Notes: generated from the letters alone by a model not told the origin. Counted from the first letter of the stretch, positions 1 through 10,946 are shown. The stretch is 64,000 bases of DNA from [Haemophilus] felis (GCA_002015125.1 MUYB01000020.1:15104-79103); one strand, 5' to 3'. Translations and numbers: made by a program.

Positions 1-286
1 GCAAACTGAATGGAGGATTATTCGCAAAGTGCATATTCCATTGTTGTCTAAAGGTATTTTAACGGCGTTAATGCTGGTGTTTATTGAAACCATGAAAGAG
101 CTTAATGCGTCGTTGCTGTTGCGTCCTTTTAACTTTGATACGCTAGCCACCCATGTGTTTAATTTTACCTCCGATGAACAATTAGAGCAGGCGGCGCTAC
201 CTGCTATCGCCCTTGTACTGGTTGGATTGCTTCCAGTGCTTTGGCTCACTCGTTCCTTAATTCTCAATTCAGAAAAAGATCGTTAA
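1..286 (+). CDS. fbpB: Ferric iron ABC transporter, permease (C-terminal part)
   Basis: This is the 3' end of an inner-membrane permease gene; the reading frame is open through the left edge, so about 94 C-terminal residues are visible. The stretch MKELNASLLLRPFNFDTLAT and the following hydrophobic segment match the end of FbpB/AfuB/HitB permeases, which move Fe3+ from a periplasmic binding protein into the cytoplasm. The stop codon lies 2 bp before the ATG of the ATPase gene, so the two are one operon, and the binding-protein gene presumably lies to the left. The iron specificity is inferred from sequence resemblance. The symbol is by family; afuB or hitB would be equally good. Confidence 0.8.
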   Translation, partial: QTEWRIIRKVHIPLLSKGILTALMLVFIETMKELNASLLLRPFNFDTLATHVFNFTSDEQLEQAALPAIALVLVGLLPVLWLTRSLILNSEKDR

Positions 287-288
287 TT

Positions 289-1323
289 ATGAAAATATTA
301 CAGATTTCTCAATTATGTTGTGGTTATGATGCCGCCAATGTCTTGCAACATCTTGATTTGCAAATGGAACAAAGTGAAATCCTGTGTCTGCTTGGCGCCA
401 GCGGTTGTGGTAAAACCACCTTATTAAAAGCCATCGCTGGATTACAAGATATTCAACAGGGGAAAATTTTATTCAAAGGACAAGATCTCGCGAGCTTACC
501 CGTAGAAAAAAGACGCATCGGGGTGATTTTTCAGGACTATGCCTTATTTCCGCATTTAACCGTGGCGGAAAATATTCGATTTGGTTTATTTGCTAAAAAT
601 AATCAAGAAAAACAACAGATTATTGAAAAAATGGCTGCCCTTGTGCGTTTAACAGGCTTACTTGAACGCTATCCGCATGAACTGTCAGGCGGTCAGCAAC
701 AACGGGTTGCCATTGCAAGAGCCCTTGCTTGCGAACCGCATTTGTTATTGTTAGATGAACCATTCTCTAACGTGGATACCCAAGTGCGCTACCAAATGAT
801 TGAGGAAATCAAAGATATTTTAAAAAGCCAACAAATTCCTGCCATTTTTGTTACCCACAGCAAAGAAGAAGCTTTTGCATTTGCGGATAAATTAGCCATT
901 ATGGATAAAGGCAAAATCGTGCAAACGGGAGGTACAGAAGAGTTATATCAACGTCCAGTGAATCGTTTTGTGGCAGAATTTCTCGGTTCGGTGAACTATT
1001 TAAGCTGCAAAATGACTTCACCTAATGGTTTTTCCTCATCTATTGGCGATTATCAATTTACCCAGCCATTGCACCTTGCGAACGGACAAGCATTACAAAT
1101 TGGACAACAAGTCCACTGGTTAATTCGTCCGCAAAGCTTCCAAATTCATCTCGATGCAGCTGGCAGAGGACAAATTCTGAAAAAACGCTTTTTAGGACCT
1201 TATAATCAATACGACGTGCAAATTGACGAGCAAATTATCACGGTACAAACCCCTAAAAATTTCCCGTTACAAAGTCAAGTTAGGTTGGATTATAAGAGCG
1301 AATACCCTGTGTTATTTGAATAA
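289..1323 (+). CDS. fbpC: Ferric iron ABC transporter, ATP-binding protein
   Basis: Cytoplasmic ATPase of the same iron transporter, 344 aa from the ATG at 289 (an upstream in-frame TTG would overlap the permease and is not used). Walker A GASGCGKTT is at residues 36-44, the signature LSGGQQQR at 132-139, Walker B LLLLDEP at 152-158 and the switch His at 190. The rest (about 240-344) is a TOBE-like regulatory domain. The start is 2 bp after the permease stop, consistent with translational coupling. The order permease-ATPase is typical of FbpABC/AfuABC. A spermidine- or sulfate-type ATPase is less likely given the neighbouring permease. Confidence 0.85.
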   Translation: MKILQISQLCCGYDAANVLQHLDLQMEQSEILCLLGASGCGKTTLLKAIAGLQDIQQGKILFKGQDLASLPVEKRRIGVIFQDYALFPHLTVAENIRFGLFAKNNQEKQQIIEKMAALVRLTGLLERYPHELSGGQQQRVAIARALACEPHLLLLDEPFSNVDTQVRYQMIEEIKDILKSQQIPAIFVTHSKEEAFAFADKLAIMDKGKIVQTGGTEELYQRPVNRFVAEFLGSVNYLSCKMTSPNGFSSSIGDYQFTQPLHLANGQALQIGQQVHWLIRPQSFQIHLDAAGRGQILKKRFLGPYNQYDVQIDEQIITVQTPKNFPLQSQVRLDYKSEYPVLFE

Positions 1324-1361
1324 AACTCTTTATTTAACTGTTTTTGTTGTTTGATAAGTAA

Positions 1362-2087
1362 CTATTCACCAAAGTCCTCTGGTAGATATTGCTGCATTTG
1401 ATGCCAAATCACACCACTATCTTTACCATATTGACGAATACAGTCTTTTACCGCCTCTAAATTTTGGGTTTCGCATAATGATTTTAGGTTAAGGTAAAAT
1501 TTCTTCGCACATTCACGCGCTATCGGATTGGTAAAGTAAAATATACCAACTCGAGAGTATAAACTTTTCAAACTATTTAAGATCAATCCATATACAGCAT
1601 TGCCAGAAGCAAAGGCTAATTTGCGGAATAATTCATAGTCAAACTGTGTGTAAGATTCGGCATCATCAGTTAAATGCTCTAGCTCGTCAAAAATTTGTAG
1701 AGATTGCTGAGGTTCTAATTTAAATGCCTTCTTGATGTAAATAGAGGAAATGTCTGTACGCGCGGAAAGCACGCTTGATATGAGGCTAGGTAATTTTGTT
1801 CCGTCTAAACGAATTAATACCTCAATAATATTGAGGCCTGATGTTTCCCAAATATTGTTTACTCTTGTAGGTTTGCCATGTTGAATATTGAGCCAACCAT
1901 CTCTTGCTAAACGTTGTAACACTTCTCGTAGCGTTGTTCGTGTAACACCTATCTTATCTGCTAACTCACGCTCAGCAGGTAAATCAGATCCTGGTGGAAA
2001 ATGATTATTCCAAATACTTTTTACCAAATATTCTTCCGCTAAGGCAGAAGGGCTTTGAGCTTTTAGCAAGGTTTGATCGTGGTTCAT
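1362..2087 (-). CDS. fadR: Fatty acid metabolism transcriptional regulator FadR
   Basis: GntR-family regulator of 241 aa, the family's usual size. It has an N-terminal winged helix (about 10-75, with [20 protein letters not shown] and [19 protein letters not shown] almost as in E. coli FadR) and an all-helical acyl-CoA-binding C-terminal domain. In enteric bacteria FadR represses beta-oxidation genes and activates unsaturated fatty acid synthesis, and is released by long-chain acyl-CoA. It is divergent from nhaB, the same arrangement as in E. coli. The intergenic DNA at 2150-2200 contains GCAGGTCATAC, which only partly resembles a FadR operator, so autoregulation is not established. Confidence 0.95.
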   Translation of the reverse strand: MNHDQTLLKAQSPSALAEEYLVKSIWNNHFPPGSDLPAERELADKIGVTRTTLREVLQRLARDGWLNIQHGKPTRVNNIWETSGLNIIEVLIRLDGTKLPSLISSVLSARTDISSIYIKKAFKLEPQQSLQIFDELEHLTDDAESYTQFDYELFRKLAFASGNAVYGLILNSLKSLYSRVGIFYFTNPIARECAKKFYLNLKSLCETQNLEAVKDCIRQYGKDSGVIWHQMQQYLPEDFGE

Positions 2088-2239
2088 AAGTTTATTCCAA
2101 AGAATTAGGGTGGAATTTAGAAATTATTCAACAAATAGTTAGATTAAGTATTATCGTTTAAAGCAGTATATATTACAATTAGTGCAGGTCATACTTAAAA
2201 ATTTCTAGAAATTATAATTTAACAAGGTGGTATTCAAAA

Positions 2240-3781
2240 ATGACATATACGCAAGCATTTTTCAAAAATTTTCTGGGGGCGAGTCCTGATTGGTATAAAT
2301 TAGCAATCGTTTCTTTTTTGGTGATTAATCCTATTGTTTTTTTTGCAGTTGATCCTTTTTGGGCAGGCTGGCTTTTAGTGGCGGAGTTTATTTTTACTCT
2401 TGCCATGGCATTAAAATGCTATCCATTACAACCAGGTGGTTTGCTAGCATTAGAAGCTGTTGCCATTGGAATGACGCACCCTTCCCACGTTAAAGCAGAA
2501 ATTATGGCAAACTTTGAAGTGGTATTGCTGTTAATTTTTATGGTGGCGGGCATTTATTTTATGAAGCAGCTTTTGCTTTTTATCTTTACAAAATTACTGC
2601 TGAGTATCCGTTCTAAAATTTCTCTTTCTATTGCATTTTGTTTAAGCGCCGCTTTCTTATCTGCATTTTTAGATGCCTTAACGGTTGTTGCGGTGATTAT
2701 TAGCGTCGGTATTGGTTTCTATGGCGTTTATCATAAAGTTGCTTCAGGCAATCAATTTTATGATTCCACAGATATTACCAAAGATGACAAAATTGGTGAG
2801 CATAAACAAACCTTGGAAGACTTCCGTGCATTTTTACGCAGTTTAATGATGCACTCTTGTGTTGGAACTGCTTTAGGTGGCGTGATGACCATGGTCGGAG
2901 AGCCTCAGAATTTGATTATTGCGGAACAAGCGGAATGGGCGTTTAAAGAGTTCTTCTTGCGTATGTTGCCAGTAACCTTACCTGTACTTGTATTCGGTTT
3001 GTGTACTTGTGTGTTCGTGGAAAAATTTCGTTTGTTTGGATACGGCACAAAATTACCGAGAAAAGTGTGGGCGATTTTGGCTAAATTTGATCGTCATAAT
3101 CAGCAAAAAATGACACAACAAGATCGTGTGAAGTTGATTTTCCAAGGTATTATTGGCCTTTGGTTGATTATCGGATTAGCCTTTCATTTAGCGGCTGTAG
3201 GTATTATTGGTCTCACTATTATTATTTTAACTACCTCATTTTGTGGCGTTACCAATGAACATGCTATTGGTAAAGCATTCCAAGAGTCTTTACCATTTAC
3301 AGCACTTTTAGTGGTTTTCTTTTCAGTGGTTGCGGTCATTATTGATCAGCATTTATTTGCACCAATTATTCATTTTGTGTTATCGGCAAGTGAAAGTGCA
3401 CAGTTAATGTTGTTCTATATTTTTAATGGTTTATTATCAGCGATTTCCGATAACGTATTTGTTGCGACGGTGTATATCAATGAAAGTAAGGCGGCGTTAC
3501 AAGCTGGGTTGATTTCTTTACATCAGTATGAATTATTAGCAGTGGCAATCAATACAGGGACTAACTTACCGTCTGTGGCAACGCCTAATGGTCAGGCTGC
3601 ATTCCTGTTTTTATTAACATCTTCTCTTGCGCCATTAATTGGTTTGTCTTACGGTAGAATGGTTTATATGGCCTTACCTTATACGATAGTTTTATCCGTT
3701 ATTGGGTTATTGGCGGTAGAATTTGTTTTACCTGGAGCCACCCAACTATTTGGTCAGTTAGGTTTAATTAAGCCAATTTAA
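2240..3781 (+). CDS. nhaB: Na+/H+ antiporter NhaB
   Basis: Inner-membrane sodium/proton antiporter of 513 aa with about a dozen hydrophobic segments, matching NhaB in length and in stretches such as [20 protein letters not shown] residues near 210-225 and [16 protein letters not shown] near 400. It uses the proton gradient to expel Na+. A good ribosome site (AAGGTGG) precedes the ATG. The gene is divergent from fadR and is followed after 19 bp by dsbB, so the two may be cotranscribed, ending at the hairpin at 4351-4382. Confidence 0.95.
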   Translation: MTYTQAFFKNFLGASPDWYKLAIVSFLVINPIVFFAVDPFWAGWLLVAEFIFTLAMALKCYPLQPGGLLALEAVAIGMTHPSHVKAEIMANFEVVLLLIFMVAGIYFMKQLLLFIFTKLLLSIRSKISLSIAFCLSAAFLSAFLDALTVVAVIISVGIGFYGVYHKVASGNQFYDSTDITKDDKIGEHKQTLEDFRAFLRSLMMHSCVGTALGGVMTMVGEPQNLIIAEQAEWAFKEFFLRMLPVTLPVLVFGLCTCVFVEKFRLFGYGTKLPRKVWAILAKFDRHNQQKMTQQDRVKLIFQGIIGLWLIIGLAFHLAAVGIIGLTIIILTTSFCGVTNEHAIGKAFQESLPFTALLVVFFSVVAVIIDQHLFAPIIHFVLSASESAQLMLFYIFNGLLSAISDNVFVATVYINESKAALQAGLISLHQYELLAVAINTGTNLPSVATPNGQAAFLFLLTSSLAPLIGLSYGRMVYMALPYTIVLSVIGLLAVEFVLPGATQLFGQLGLIKPI

Positions 3782-3800
3782 TCCCAAGAGAGAGTTTTGT

Positions 3801-4334
3801 ATGCTGAATTTCTTTAAAATCTATTCTATGCAAAGAAATGGTTGGTTTCTTCTGTTTGTTGCTACAGTTATTTTGATATCTATCTCACTTTATTTTCAAC
3901 ATGGAATGAATTTAGAGCCTTGTGTGATGTGTATTTATGAACGCACCGCTCTGTTCGGCATAATGTTTGCTTCTCTCATTGGCCTGCTTTACCCTAAATC
4001 CACTTTTTTACGTTTGTTAGGATTAATCATCGCGCTAGGCTGTGCAATAAAGGGATTTGAAGTTGCGTTAACGCATTTGGATTTACAGCTTAATCCTGCA
4101 CCTTGGAAACAATGTCCTCTAGTGCCTGAATTTCCTACTACCTTACCTCTGGATAAGTGGATTCCTTTTATATTTAAGCCTTCGGCTCCTTGTGGTTTAG
4201 AACAATGGCAATTTTTAGGATTATCCATGGTGCAATGGATCCTGATTATTTTTGTGGTCTATATATTATTATTGGCATTGCTACTAATGAGTCAGTTTAA
4301 ACGCAGTAAACCACAGCGTCGTTTATTTAGATAA
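3801..4334 (+). CDS. dsbB: Disulfide bond formation protein DsbB
   Basis: Quinone-dependent inner-membrane oxidase of 177 aa that reoxidises periplasmic DsbA. Four hydrophobic segments are visible, with the first catalytic pair C41-x2-C44 (EPCVMC) and the second pair C105 and C131 in the second periplasmic loop. These four cysteines are the full catalytic set of the family. The start is an ATG after an AGAGAG-rich site; a second in-frame ATG at residue 10 is possible. It follows nhaB by 19 bp, as in several other gamma-proteobacteria. Confidence 0.95.
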   Translation: MLNFFKIYSMQRNGWFLLFVATVILISISLYFQHGMNLEPCVMCIYERTALFGIMFASLIGLLYPKSTFLRLLGLIIALGCAIKGFEVALTHLDLQLNPAPWKQCPLVPEFPTTLPLDKWIPFIFKPSAPCGLEQWQFLGLSMVQWILIIFVVYILLLALLLMSQFKRSKPQRRLFR

Positions 4335-4350
4335 TCAAGCGCTGAAGTGA

Positions 4351-4386
4351 AATTAAGGGGAACGTTAAAGTTCCCCTTAATTGTTT
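4351..4386. terminator. Bidirectional rho-independent terminator
   Basis: A perfect 12-bp stem (AATTAAGGGGAA at 4351-4362 and its complement at 4371-4382) with an 8-nt loop. It lies between the convergent ends of dsbB and the small gene on the other strand, and A/T runs on both sides allow it to act both ways. Confidence 0.8.
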
Positions 4387-4534
4387 AGATGTCTTGTACG
4401 ACAAAGTGTAAGGAATGGCGTGCAAGTAACAATGCTTTCCGTTGTTTAATTCGTTTTAAACGTAGGGAGCGTCCTTGTGATAAACGATACAGTTTTGTCC
4501 CTGATTTTTTTAAGAAATTTTTACGTCTTACCAT
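4385..4534 (-). CDS. Small, highly basic protein of unknown function (49 aa)
   Basis: A short open frame of 49 codons beginning MVRRKNFLKKSGTKLYRLSQ. About a third of the residues are Lys or Arg, with almost no acidic residues, in the style of a small ribosome- or RNA-associated protein; I do not recognise the family. The ATG is 1 nt after the mltF stop, and the AGGAG in the last codons of mltF is well placed as its ribosome site, so translation is probably coupled to mltF. The stop lies at the edge of the shared terminator. Frame length, start signal and composition support a real gene; function is unknown. Confidence 0.6.
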   Translation of the reverse strand: MVRRKNFLKKSGTKLYRLSQGRSLRLKRIKQRKALLLARHSLHFVVQDI

Positions 4535-4535
4535 T

Positions 4536-5975
4536 TTATTCTCCTTCTAGTGCTTTTTCTTCTGTGGTGGATACATTCGTATGATTTTCTTCCGCTTTAT
4601 TTTGTTGAAGACGGTAGTAATTCATAATGCTGTTCTCATAGCGACGAATGTTTTCTACATATTGATATGCTTCGTGTCCTCTAGCATAACCATATTTTAA
4701 GTTAGTGTAGTAGCGTTTTTCCGCAAGCAATGGCAAGTTTTTTTTCACATCAAGCCAATTATCAGGATCTCCGCCTAAATTTTTAGTCAATCTACGCACA
4801 TCAAGCAGATGGCCTAATCCCATATTGTAGGCGGCTAAAGCAAACCAAATTCGGTCAGCTTGAGGAACTGTATCTGGTATTTGAGCAATCAACAGTTGTA
4901 AATATTCGGAGCCTGCTTTAATGCTTTGCTCAGGATCTGTTCTATTTGTAATGCGCATTCTTTCTGCGGTTGCTTTAGTTAACATCATTATGCCTCGTAC
5001 TCCAGTAGGTGAGGTGGCATCTGGATTCCAATGTGATTCTTGATAAGCAATCGCTGCAAGTAAACGCCAATCTAAATCTCCGCTATATTTTTCAAATAAT
5101 GGAGCAAATTTAGGGAGAACATTTTCGATTGCATTTAAATAGCTTTTTGTATCAACGTAGTTAAATTGTGTTAAATGGTTAAAGTATTTTTCTTCAATGC
5201 GCGCAATGATTCCCATTTCTAACGCCGAATTCATGAAATCTAATAATGCAGCCTGTAATTCACTATAAGAATTGTTCGGCAAATACCAATGTACCGATGA
5301 TTCATCGGTTAAGTCAAAGGCAACGGCGACATTAGGTTTAATTTGTTGAATGGCCGATACATCGAGTGAATTAGCAATCACATAATCCACTTTACCTTCG
5401 GTGAGTTGAATGAGTAATTCTTCTGCTGTGAATTTATTAGCGCTTTGCCAAGTTAAGTCAGGATACTTCTCTTTTTTCGCATTCAGTAGCGCCGCTAGCT
5501 CTGAGTCAGGCACGATAGCGAGTTTCCCTGTGATTTGGTTTAAATCTTTAGGGCGACTTTCTCCCTTACGATAAACCAATTGCCAAGAAGATGAGTAATA
5601 AGTAGGTCCAATTTGGAATTGTTCTAACTTTTTAGGTTGGTACATCAAGCTTGCAGCCACGATATCAATTTCATTATTTTTTAGTGCTTCAAATAAGGCA
5701 TCGCTATTGTCGAGCGGCACAATTTGCAACTCAACGTTAAGATAATCTGCAAATGCTTTGCTGAGTTCATATTCTAAGCCAGAAGGTTGACCAGAGTGAT
5801 CGATAAAATAAGAGATTGAGTTATTAACCGTGCCAACAGTTAAAACACCTTTTTCTTGAATAAGGGTATAACGGTTTTCTTCTGAGCGCATGATGTGCTG
5901 CCAAGGAAACACCATATCTAATGCCCAAAGTAGTAATGCAAAAATTGCAACGATACGCAAGAATAGCCCTTTCAA
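4536..5975 (-). CDS. mltF: Membrane-bound lytic murein transglycosylase F
   Basis: Periplasmic peptidoglycan lytic transglycosylase with two domains: an N-terminal SBP_bac_3-like substrate-binding domain (after a hydrophobic segment near 5-22) and a C-terminal SLT domain carrying the catalytic Glu in [11 protein letters not shown] and the GVRGIMMLT motif. I chose the TTG at 5975 (product begins [20 protein letters not shown], 479 aa) because AGGAGAGAAAGGG precedes it and the export signal then begins at residue 1. Longer versions from an ATG at 6014 or a TTG at 6041 would place charged residues before the signal. It cleaves glycan strands to 1,6-anhydro-muropeptides. Confidence 0.9.
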   Translation of the reverse strand: MKGLFLRIVAIFALLLWALDMVFPWQHIMRSEENRYTLIQEKGVLTVGTVNNSISYFIDHSGQPSGLEYELSKAFADYLNVELQIVPLDNSDALFEALKNNEIDIVAASLMYQPKKLEQFQIGPTYYSSSWQLVYRKGESRPKDLNQITGKLAIVPDSELAALLNAKKEKYPDLTWQSANKFTAEELLIQLTEGKVDYVIANSLDVSAIQQIKPNVAVAFDLTDESSVHWYLPNNSYSELQAALLDFMNSALEMGIIARIEEKYFNHLTQFNYVDTKSYLNAIENVLPKFAPLFEKYSGDLDWRLLAAIAYQESHWNPDATSPTGVRGIMMLTKATAERMRITNRTDPEQSIKAGSEYLQLLIAQIPDTVPQADRIWFALAAYNMGLGHLLDVRRLTKNLGGDPDNWLDVKKNLPLLAEKRYYTNLKYGYARGHEAYQYVENIRRYENSIMNYYRLQQNKAEENHTNVSTTEEKALEGE

Positions 5976-6112
5976 CTTTACCCTTTCTCTCCTGTAATCA
6001 TCAAAGCTTGGCATTTTAACGACTAAATGAAAAATAGACAAATGAGATAAAATAAGGATGATGCCAGAATTGCCGTAACAATCACATTGAGGCGCTAGTC
6101 AAGTTTTACTAA

Positions 6113-6868
<756 letters not shown>

Positions 6869-6919
6869 TATTGATCCAGATAAAAATTGAGTTGGACAAC
6901 AGGGAAGTCTTCGAAGAAG

Positions 6920-6995
6920 TGGTGGGCGATACCGGTCTCGAACCAGTGACCCCCTCCTTGTAAGGGAGGTGCTCTCCCAACTGAGCTAATCGCCC
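6920..6995 (-). tRNA. tRNA-Val (TAC)
   Basis: A 76-nt tRNA with encoded CCA. It reads GGGCGATTAGCTCAGTTGGG at the 5' end, with anticodon TAC in loop CTTACAA and T-arm GGTTCGAGACC. It is the third (promoter-distal) copy of an identical trio, like the valUXY cluster next to gltX in E. coli. Confidence 0.97.
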
Positions 6996-7121
6996 TTTCT
7001 AAAGTAAAATTTTTGTTTCTGCGAGGGTGAATTTCGTCGATGTACTTATGTACAACTTCCTCAATTCGACTTGCATAAACTGCAAATTTAAGCTTTATCA
7101 AGTTTATGATTTAAGTCTAAG

Positions 7122-7197
7122 TGGTGGGCGATACCGGTCTCGAACCAGTGACCCCCTCCTTGTAAGGGAGGTGCTCTCCCAACTGAGCTAATCGCCC
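7122..7197 (-). tRNA. tRNA-Val (TAC)
   Basis: Middle copy of the trio, identical over its 76 nt to the other two, with encoded CCA and anticodon TAC. It is separated from its neighbours by 126 and 65 bp of unrelated spacer. Confidence 0.97.
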
Positions 7198-7262
7198 ACT
7201 TAGGACCTAAAACAAAGGGAAGTTTGAAAAGTTGGTAACTTATTCTAAAAGCTTGTAATAAG

Positions 7263-7338
7263 TGGTGGGCGATACCGGTCTCGAACCAGTGACCCCCTCC
7301 TTGTAAGGGAGGTGCTCTCCCAACTGAGCTAATCGCCC
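7263..7338 (-). tRNA. tRNA-Val (TAC)
   Basis: First (promoter-proximal) copy of the tRNA-Val trio: 76 nt, anticodon TAC, encoded CCA. The promoter lies 43 bp upstream. Confidence 0.97.
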
Positions 7339-7380
7339 TTTTCAAACTGTTTTGCAACACAATATGTATTGCGGAGTGGC

Positions 7381-7408
7381 ATTATAGGGAACTTTATCTT
7401 ATCGTCAA
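7381..7408 (-). promoter_or_regulatory. Sigma-70 promoter of the tRNA-Val cluster
   Basis: On the minus strand: -35 TTGACG, a 16-bp spacer and a perfect -10 TATAAT, followed by a GC-rich discriminator (GCCACTCCGC), the usual mark of stringently controlled stable RNA promoters. Confidence 0.85.
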
Positions 7409-7532
7409 ACTTTTTTTGCAAAAAAATGTGTATTCGTTTTAAAAATCATCAATTTTGTAGATTTTCTACTATGATTCCCCCCTCAGAAGAGTAAAATAAC
7501 GAAATCTTTTGTTTAAAAAAACACAGGTTATT

Positions 7533-8978
7533 ATGATGAATATTGAAACCCTTTTTCCTTTAGATCCTTCTGTTAAAGTACGCACTCGTTTTGCACCTAG
7601 TCCAACAGGCTATTTGCATGTTGGCGGCGCTAGAACAGCGCTTTATTCTTGGTTATACGCAAAGCATCATCAAGGGGAATTTGTCTTACGCATTGAAGAT
7701 ACTGACCTAGAGCGTTCTACACCAGAAGCAACTGCGGCTATTTTAGAAGGAATGCAGTGGTTAAATTTAGCTTGGGAATATGGCCCTTATTTTCAAACAA
7801 AACGCTTTGACCGCTATAACCAAGTGATTGACCAAATGATCGAACAAGGTCTTGCATATCGTTGCTATTGCTCTAAAGAGCGTTTAGATGAATTGCGTAC
7901 TGAACAAGAGAAAAATAAACAAAAACCGCGTTATGACCGTCATTGCTTACATGAACATAGTTTAGATCCAAGCCAACCTCATGTTGTTCGCTTTAAAAAT
8001 CCAACGGAAGGTTCAGTCGTATTTGACGATGCAGTGCGTGGTCGTATTGAAATCAGTAATAGTGAATTAGATGATTTAATTATTCGTCGTACGGACGGTT
8101 CGCCAACCTACAACTTCTGTGTGGTGGTGGATGACTGGGATATGGGAATTACTCATGTGGTTCGTGGCGAAGACCATATTAATAACACGCCACGTCAAAT
8201 TAATATTCTCAAAGCCCTTGGCGCACCAATTCCAGTATATGCTCATGTTTCTATGATTAACGGCGATGACGGTCAGAAATTATCTAAACGTCATGGCGCA
8301 GTGAGTGTGATGCAGTATCGTGATGATGGTTATTTACCAGAAGCCTTAATTAACTATCTCGTGCGTTTAGGATGGGGACATGGCGATCAAGAAATTTTTA
8401 GTCGAGAAGAAATGATTGAATTATTTGATCTGCATTCTGTGAGTCGTTCTGCAAGTGCATTCAATACAGAAAAATTATTATGGTTAAATCACCATTATAT
8501 ACGCGAATTACCTGCGGAATATGTTGCAAAACATCTTGCGTGGCATTACCAGAATCAAGGTATTGATACGACTAACGGACCGGTGTTAACAGAAATTGTA
8601 TCTATGCTAGCGGAACGTTGTAAAACCTTAAAAGAAATGGCTGCTACAAGTCGTTATTTCTTTGAAGAATTTGATAGTTTTGATGAGTCGGCGGTAAAAA
8701 AACACTTTAAAACAGCAGCCTTAGCGCCTTTAGAAAAGGTTTATGAAAAATTAGCCGCGTTAGAAAGCTGGGATCTACATTCAACTCACCAAGCTATTGA
8801 ACAGACCGCTACAGAGCTTGAATTAGGTATGGGTAAAGTAGGAATGCCATTACGCGTTGCTGTAACAGGTGCAGGACAATCTCCATCAATGGATATTACT
8901 TTAGTCGCTATTGGTAAAGCACGAGTGTTAGCGCGTATAGAAAAAGCAATTCAATTTATTCAAGCAAATTGTGCTTAA
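7533..8978 (+). CDS. gltX: Glutamyl-tRNA synthetase
   Basis: Class I synthetase that charges tRNA-Glu in the cytoplasm. The HIGH-type motif is in [13 protein letters not shown] (about 22-34) and the KMSKS-type motif is KLSKRHG near residue 245; the anticodon-binding domain fills the C-terminal third. The product is 481 aa from the ATG at 7533 (a second ATG follows at 7536). The earlier in-frame TTG at 7509 gives an unconserved tail. The gene is divergent from the tRNA-Val cluster and followed by a tRNA-Ala gene, the same neighbourhood as in E. coli. Confidence 0.95.
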   Translation: MMNIETLFPLDPSVKVRTRFAPSPTGYLHVGGARTALYSWLYAKHHQGEFVLRIEDTDLERSTPEATAAILEGMQWLNLAWEYGPYFQTKRFDRYNQVIDQMIEQGLAYRCYCSKERLDELRTEQEKNKQKPRYDRHCLHEHSLDPSQPHVVRFKNPTEGSVVFDDAVRGRIEISNSELDDLIIRRTDGSPTYNFCVVVDDWDMGITHVVRGEDHINNTPRQINILKALGAPIPVYAHVSMINGDDGQKLSKRHGAVSVMQYRDDGYLPEALINYLVRLGWGHGDQEIFSREEMIELFDLHSVSRSASAFNTEKLLWLNHHYIRELPAEYVAKHLAWHYQNQGIDTTNGPVLTEIVSMLAERCKTLKEMAATSRYFFEEFDSFDESAVKKHFKTAALAPLEKVYEKLAALESWDLHSTHQAIEQTATELELGMGKVGMPLRVAVTGAGQSPSMDITLVAIGKARVLARIEKAIQFIQANCA

Positions 8979-9014
8979 TATTTAACCTGCTAACAGAATA
9001 TCACGAATTTGATA

Positions 9015-9043
9015 TTGACAGCATAGATGACGCAACTTATCAT
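9015..9043 (+). promoter_or_regulatory. Sigma-70 promoter of tRNA-Ala
   Basis: A perfect -35 TTGACA at 9015-9020, a 17-bp spacer and -10 TATCAT at 9038-9043, followed by TAGCGCC before the tRNA at 9059. Confidence 0.85.
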
Positions 9044-9057
9044 TAGCGCCATTGTAT

Positions 9058-9134
<77 letters not shown>

Positions 9135-9142
9135 AATTTATC

Positions 9143-9182
9143 AACCTTATCAATTACTTAGCGATTGATAAGGTTTTTTTTG
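9143..9182 (+). terminator. Terminator of tRNA-Ala
   Basis: Stem AACCTTATCAAT (9143-9154) pairs with ATTGATAAGGTT (9164-9175), followed by a run of T residues starting 9 bp after the tRNA 3' end. Confidence 0.9.
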
Positions 9183-9247
9183 ACTTTTCTAAAATTAGCG
9201 CCAGAAGCCAGAGCTACTTTTGTTTTTCAGAAATTATTTTTTCTCGG

Positions 9248-9727
9248 TTACTGGTTTTTATCTACATAGAGTTCTGCACACATTAACTTACCTAAAAGAT
9301 GCAAAGGTGTTTCTGGATAGGATTTCACCACTTTCTTGTACATTGTGTTAGTTGGGCTAGCTTTTCCTTTTCCCCAAAAATCAGAATAGTAAACCTCATT
9401 TAATTGAACCACTTCTTGGCTTTGACAGTTTAAGGAATGTTTTTTACGAGATGATTTTGCGTGATCATTTTCTGCTTCAGGGTAAGCATAGATACCTTGG
9501 GTTAAATTGGTTACTACATCAAAGTGTACTAAATGAGGGCTATCTTTTTGTTTTTGTACTAAGTTTAAATCAACAAATCGTTGTGATTCTGGTTCGATAA
9601 TTAAGAAGCCAGTAGGAACAAGGGATTGATATGGAAGATCAATAATGGCTTTTTCTGCTTTTGGTGGTTTTTGTGCACAAGCGGATAAGACTAATAAAGA
9701 GGTAATAAGAATAGGGTATTTTTTCAT
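9248..9727 (-). CDS. Surface-adhesin Protein E-like lipoprotein
   Basis: A 159-aa lipoprotein with lipobox LSAC and acylated Cys at residue 17. From about residue 67 onward it follows the pattern of H. influenzae Protein E (Adhesin_E family): LVHFDVVTNLTQGIYAYPEA, then a basic stretch, LNCQSQEV, YYSDFWGKG and a second conserved Cys in LMCAELY. The two Cys (about 100 and 150) probably form the family's disulfide. Protein E binds host vitronectin, laminin and plasminogen; whether this homolog does is not shown. The family assignment is from recall of the H. influenzae sequence. The gene is monocistronic and divergent from purM. Confidence 0.75.
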   Translation of the reverse strand: MKKYPILITSLLVLSACAQKPPKAEKAIIDLPYQSLVPTGFLIIEPESQRFVDLNLVQKQKDSPHLVHFDVVTNLTQGIYAYPEAENDHAKSSRKKHSLNCQSQEVVQLNEVYYSDFWGKGKASPTNTMYKKVVKSYPETPLHLLGKLMCAELYVDKNQ

Positions 9728-9832
9728 TTACTTTTCTCATTTTTTATAGGAATCAATGGCGTGAAATAATAGCACTATTCAGCATAGGATGAAATATAAC
9801 TTGTAAAAGTATAAAAATTTTATTAATTCATA

Positions 9833-9848
9833 TCGCAAACGTTTGCTT
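9833..9848 (+). promoter_or_regulatory. PurR operator upstream of purM
   Basis: The 16-mer TCGCAAACGTTTGCTT differs at only two outer positions from the PurR consensus ACGCAAACGTTTGCGT. It lies 57 bp before the purM start, so purMN is very probably repressed by PurR with hypoxanthine or guanine. Confidence 0.9.
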
Positions 9849-9905
9849 TTGCGTGATACAATTCGTTCCGTTTTTCTGCTTGGCTTAACCATAGGAATAT
9901 TGAGA

Positions 9906-10946
9906 GTGAGTAATCAATCATTAAGTTATAAAGATGCTGGTGTGGATATTAACGCTGGTAATGAATTAGTTGAACGCATCAAAGCAGATGTGAAACGCAC
10001 CACTCGCCCTGAAGTTATGGGTGGTTTGGGCGGTTTTGGGGCGTTATGTGCCATTCCGAGTAAATATAAAGAACCAGTGTTGGTGTCTGGTACCGACGGC
10101 GTGGGTACTAAATTACGCCTTGCCATTGATTTAAAACGCCACGATAACATTGGTGTTGATTTGGTAGCGATGTGCGTGAATGATTTGGTGGTGCAAGGTG
10201 CAGAGCCGTTATTCTTCTTGGATTATTATGCCACGGGTAAATTAGACGTGGATGTTGCCGCCAGCGTAATCAAAGGCATTGCGAACGGCTGTGAGCAGTC
10301 TAGCTGTGCCTTAGTGGGCGGCGAAACCGCAGAAATGCCAGGAATGTATCACGCAGGTGATTATGATTTAGCAGGCTTCTGCGTAGGTGTAGTGGAAAAA
10401 TCAGAGATTATCGACGGTAGCCAAGTGAAAGTAGGTGATGCGTTAATTGCCTTAGGTTCGAGCGGTCCACATTCCAATGGTTATTCTTTAATTCGTAAAG
10501 TGATTGAAGTAGCGAATGTTAATCCTGCAGAAGAACAATTGGCGGGTAAACCACTTGCGGATCAGGTGTTAGCGCCGACTAAAATTTACGTTAAATCTAT
10601 TCTTGCCTTAATTAAACAAACTGAAGTACATGCTATTGCTCATTTAACTGGCGGTGGTTTCTGGGAAAATATTCCTCGTGTATTGCCGAAAAATGTGAAA
10701 GCGGTCATTGATGAAAGTAGTTGGCAATGGCAGCCGGTATTCAAATGGTTACAAGAAAAAGGCAATATTAGTACCCATGAAATGTATCGCACATTTAACT
10801 GTGGTGTCGGTATGGTGATTGCATTACCACAAGCGGACGTGGATAACGCTTTAGCGCTATTAAAACAAGCAGGTGAAAATGCTTGGCTTATTGGTAAAGT
10901 AGAAGCGCTTGGCGAAGGTGAAAACGAACAGGTTATCATTCGTTAA
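9906..10946 (+). CDS. purM: Phosphoribosylformylglycinamidine cyclo-ligase (AIR synthetase)
   Basis: ATP-dependent cyclisation of FGAM to aminoimidazole ribotide, the fifth step of purine synthesis. The product is 346 aa from the GTG at 9906 ([18 protein letters not shown]). The longer frame from 9843 would begin inside the PurR operator and adds an unconserved hydrophobic stretch, so it is rejected. The substrate-binding motif [13 protein letters not shown] is near 60-72 and the family motif [15 protein letters not shown] is near 245. Its stop overlaps the purN start (TAATG), giving the standard purMN operon. Confidence 0.95.
   Translation: MSNQSLSYKDAGVDINAGNELVERIKADVKRTTRPEVMGGLGGFGALCAIPSKYKEPVLVSGTDGVGTKLRLAIDLKRHDNIGVDLVAMCVNDLVVQGAEPLFFLDYYATGKLDVDVAASVIKGIANGCEQSSCALVGGETAEMPGMYHAGDYDLAGFCVGVVEKSEIIDGSQVKVGDALIALGSSGPHSNGYSLIRKVIEVANVNPAEEQLAGKPLADQVLAPTKIYVKSILALIKQTEVHAIAHLTGGGFWENIPRVLPKNVKAVIDESSWQWQPVFKWLQEKGNISTHEMYRTFNCGVGMVIALPQADVDNALALLKQAGENAWLIGKVEALGEGENEQVIIR

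Noticed and set aside
9843..9905. A 21-residue N-terminal extension of PurM
   Set aside because: It would begin inside the PurR operator; the GTG at 9906 gives the normal PurM N-terminus.
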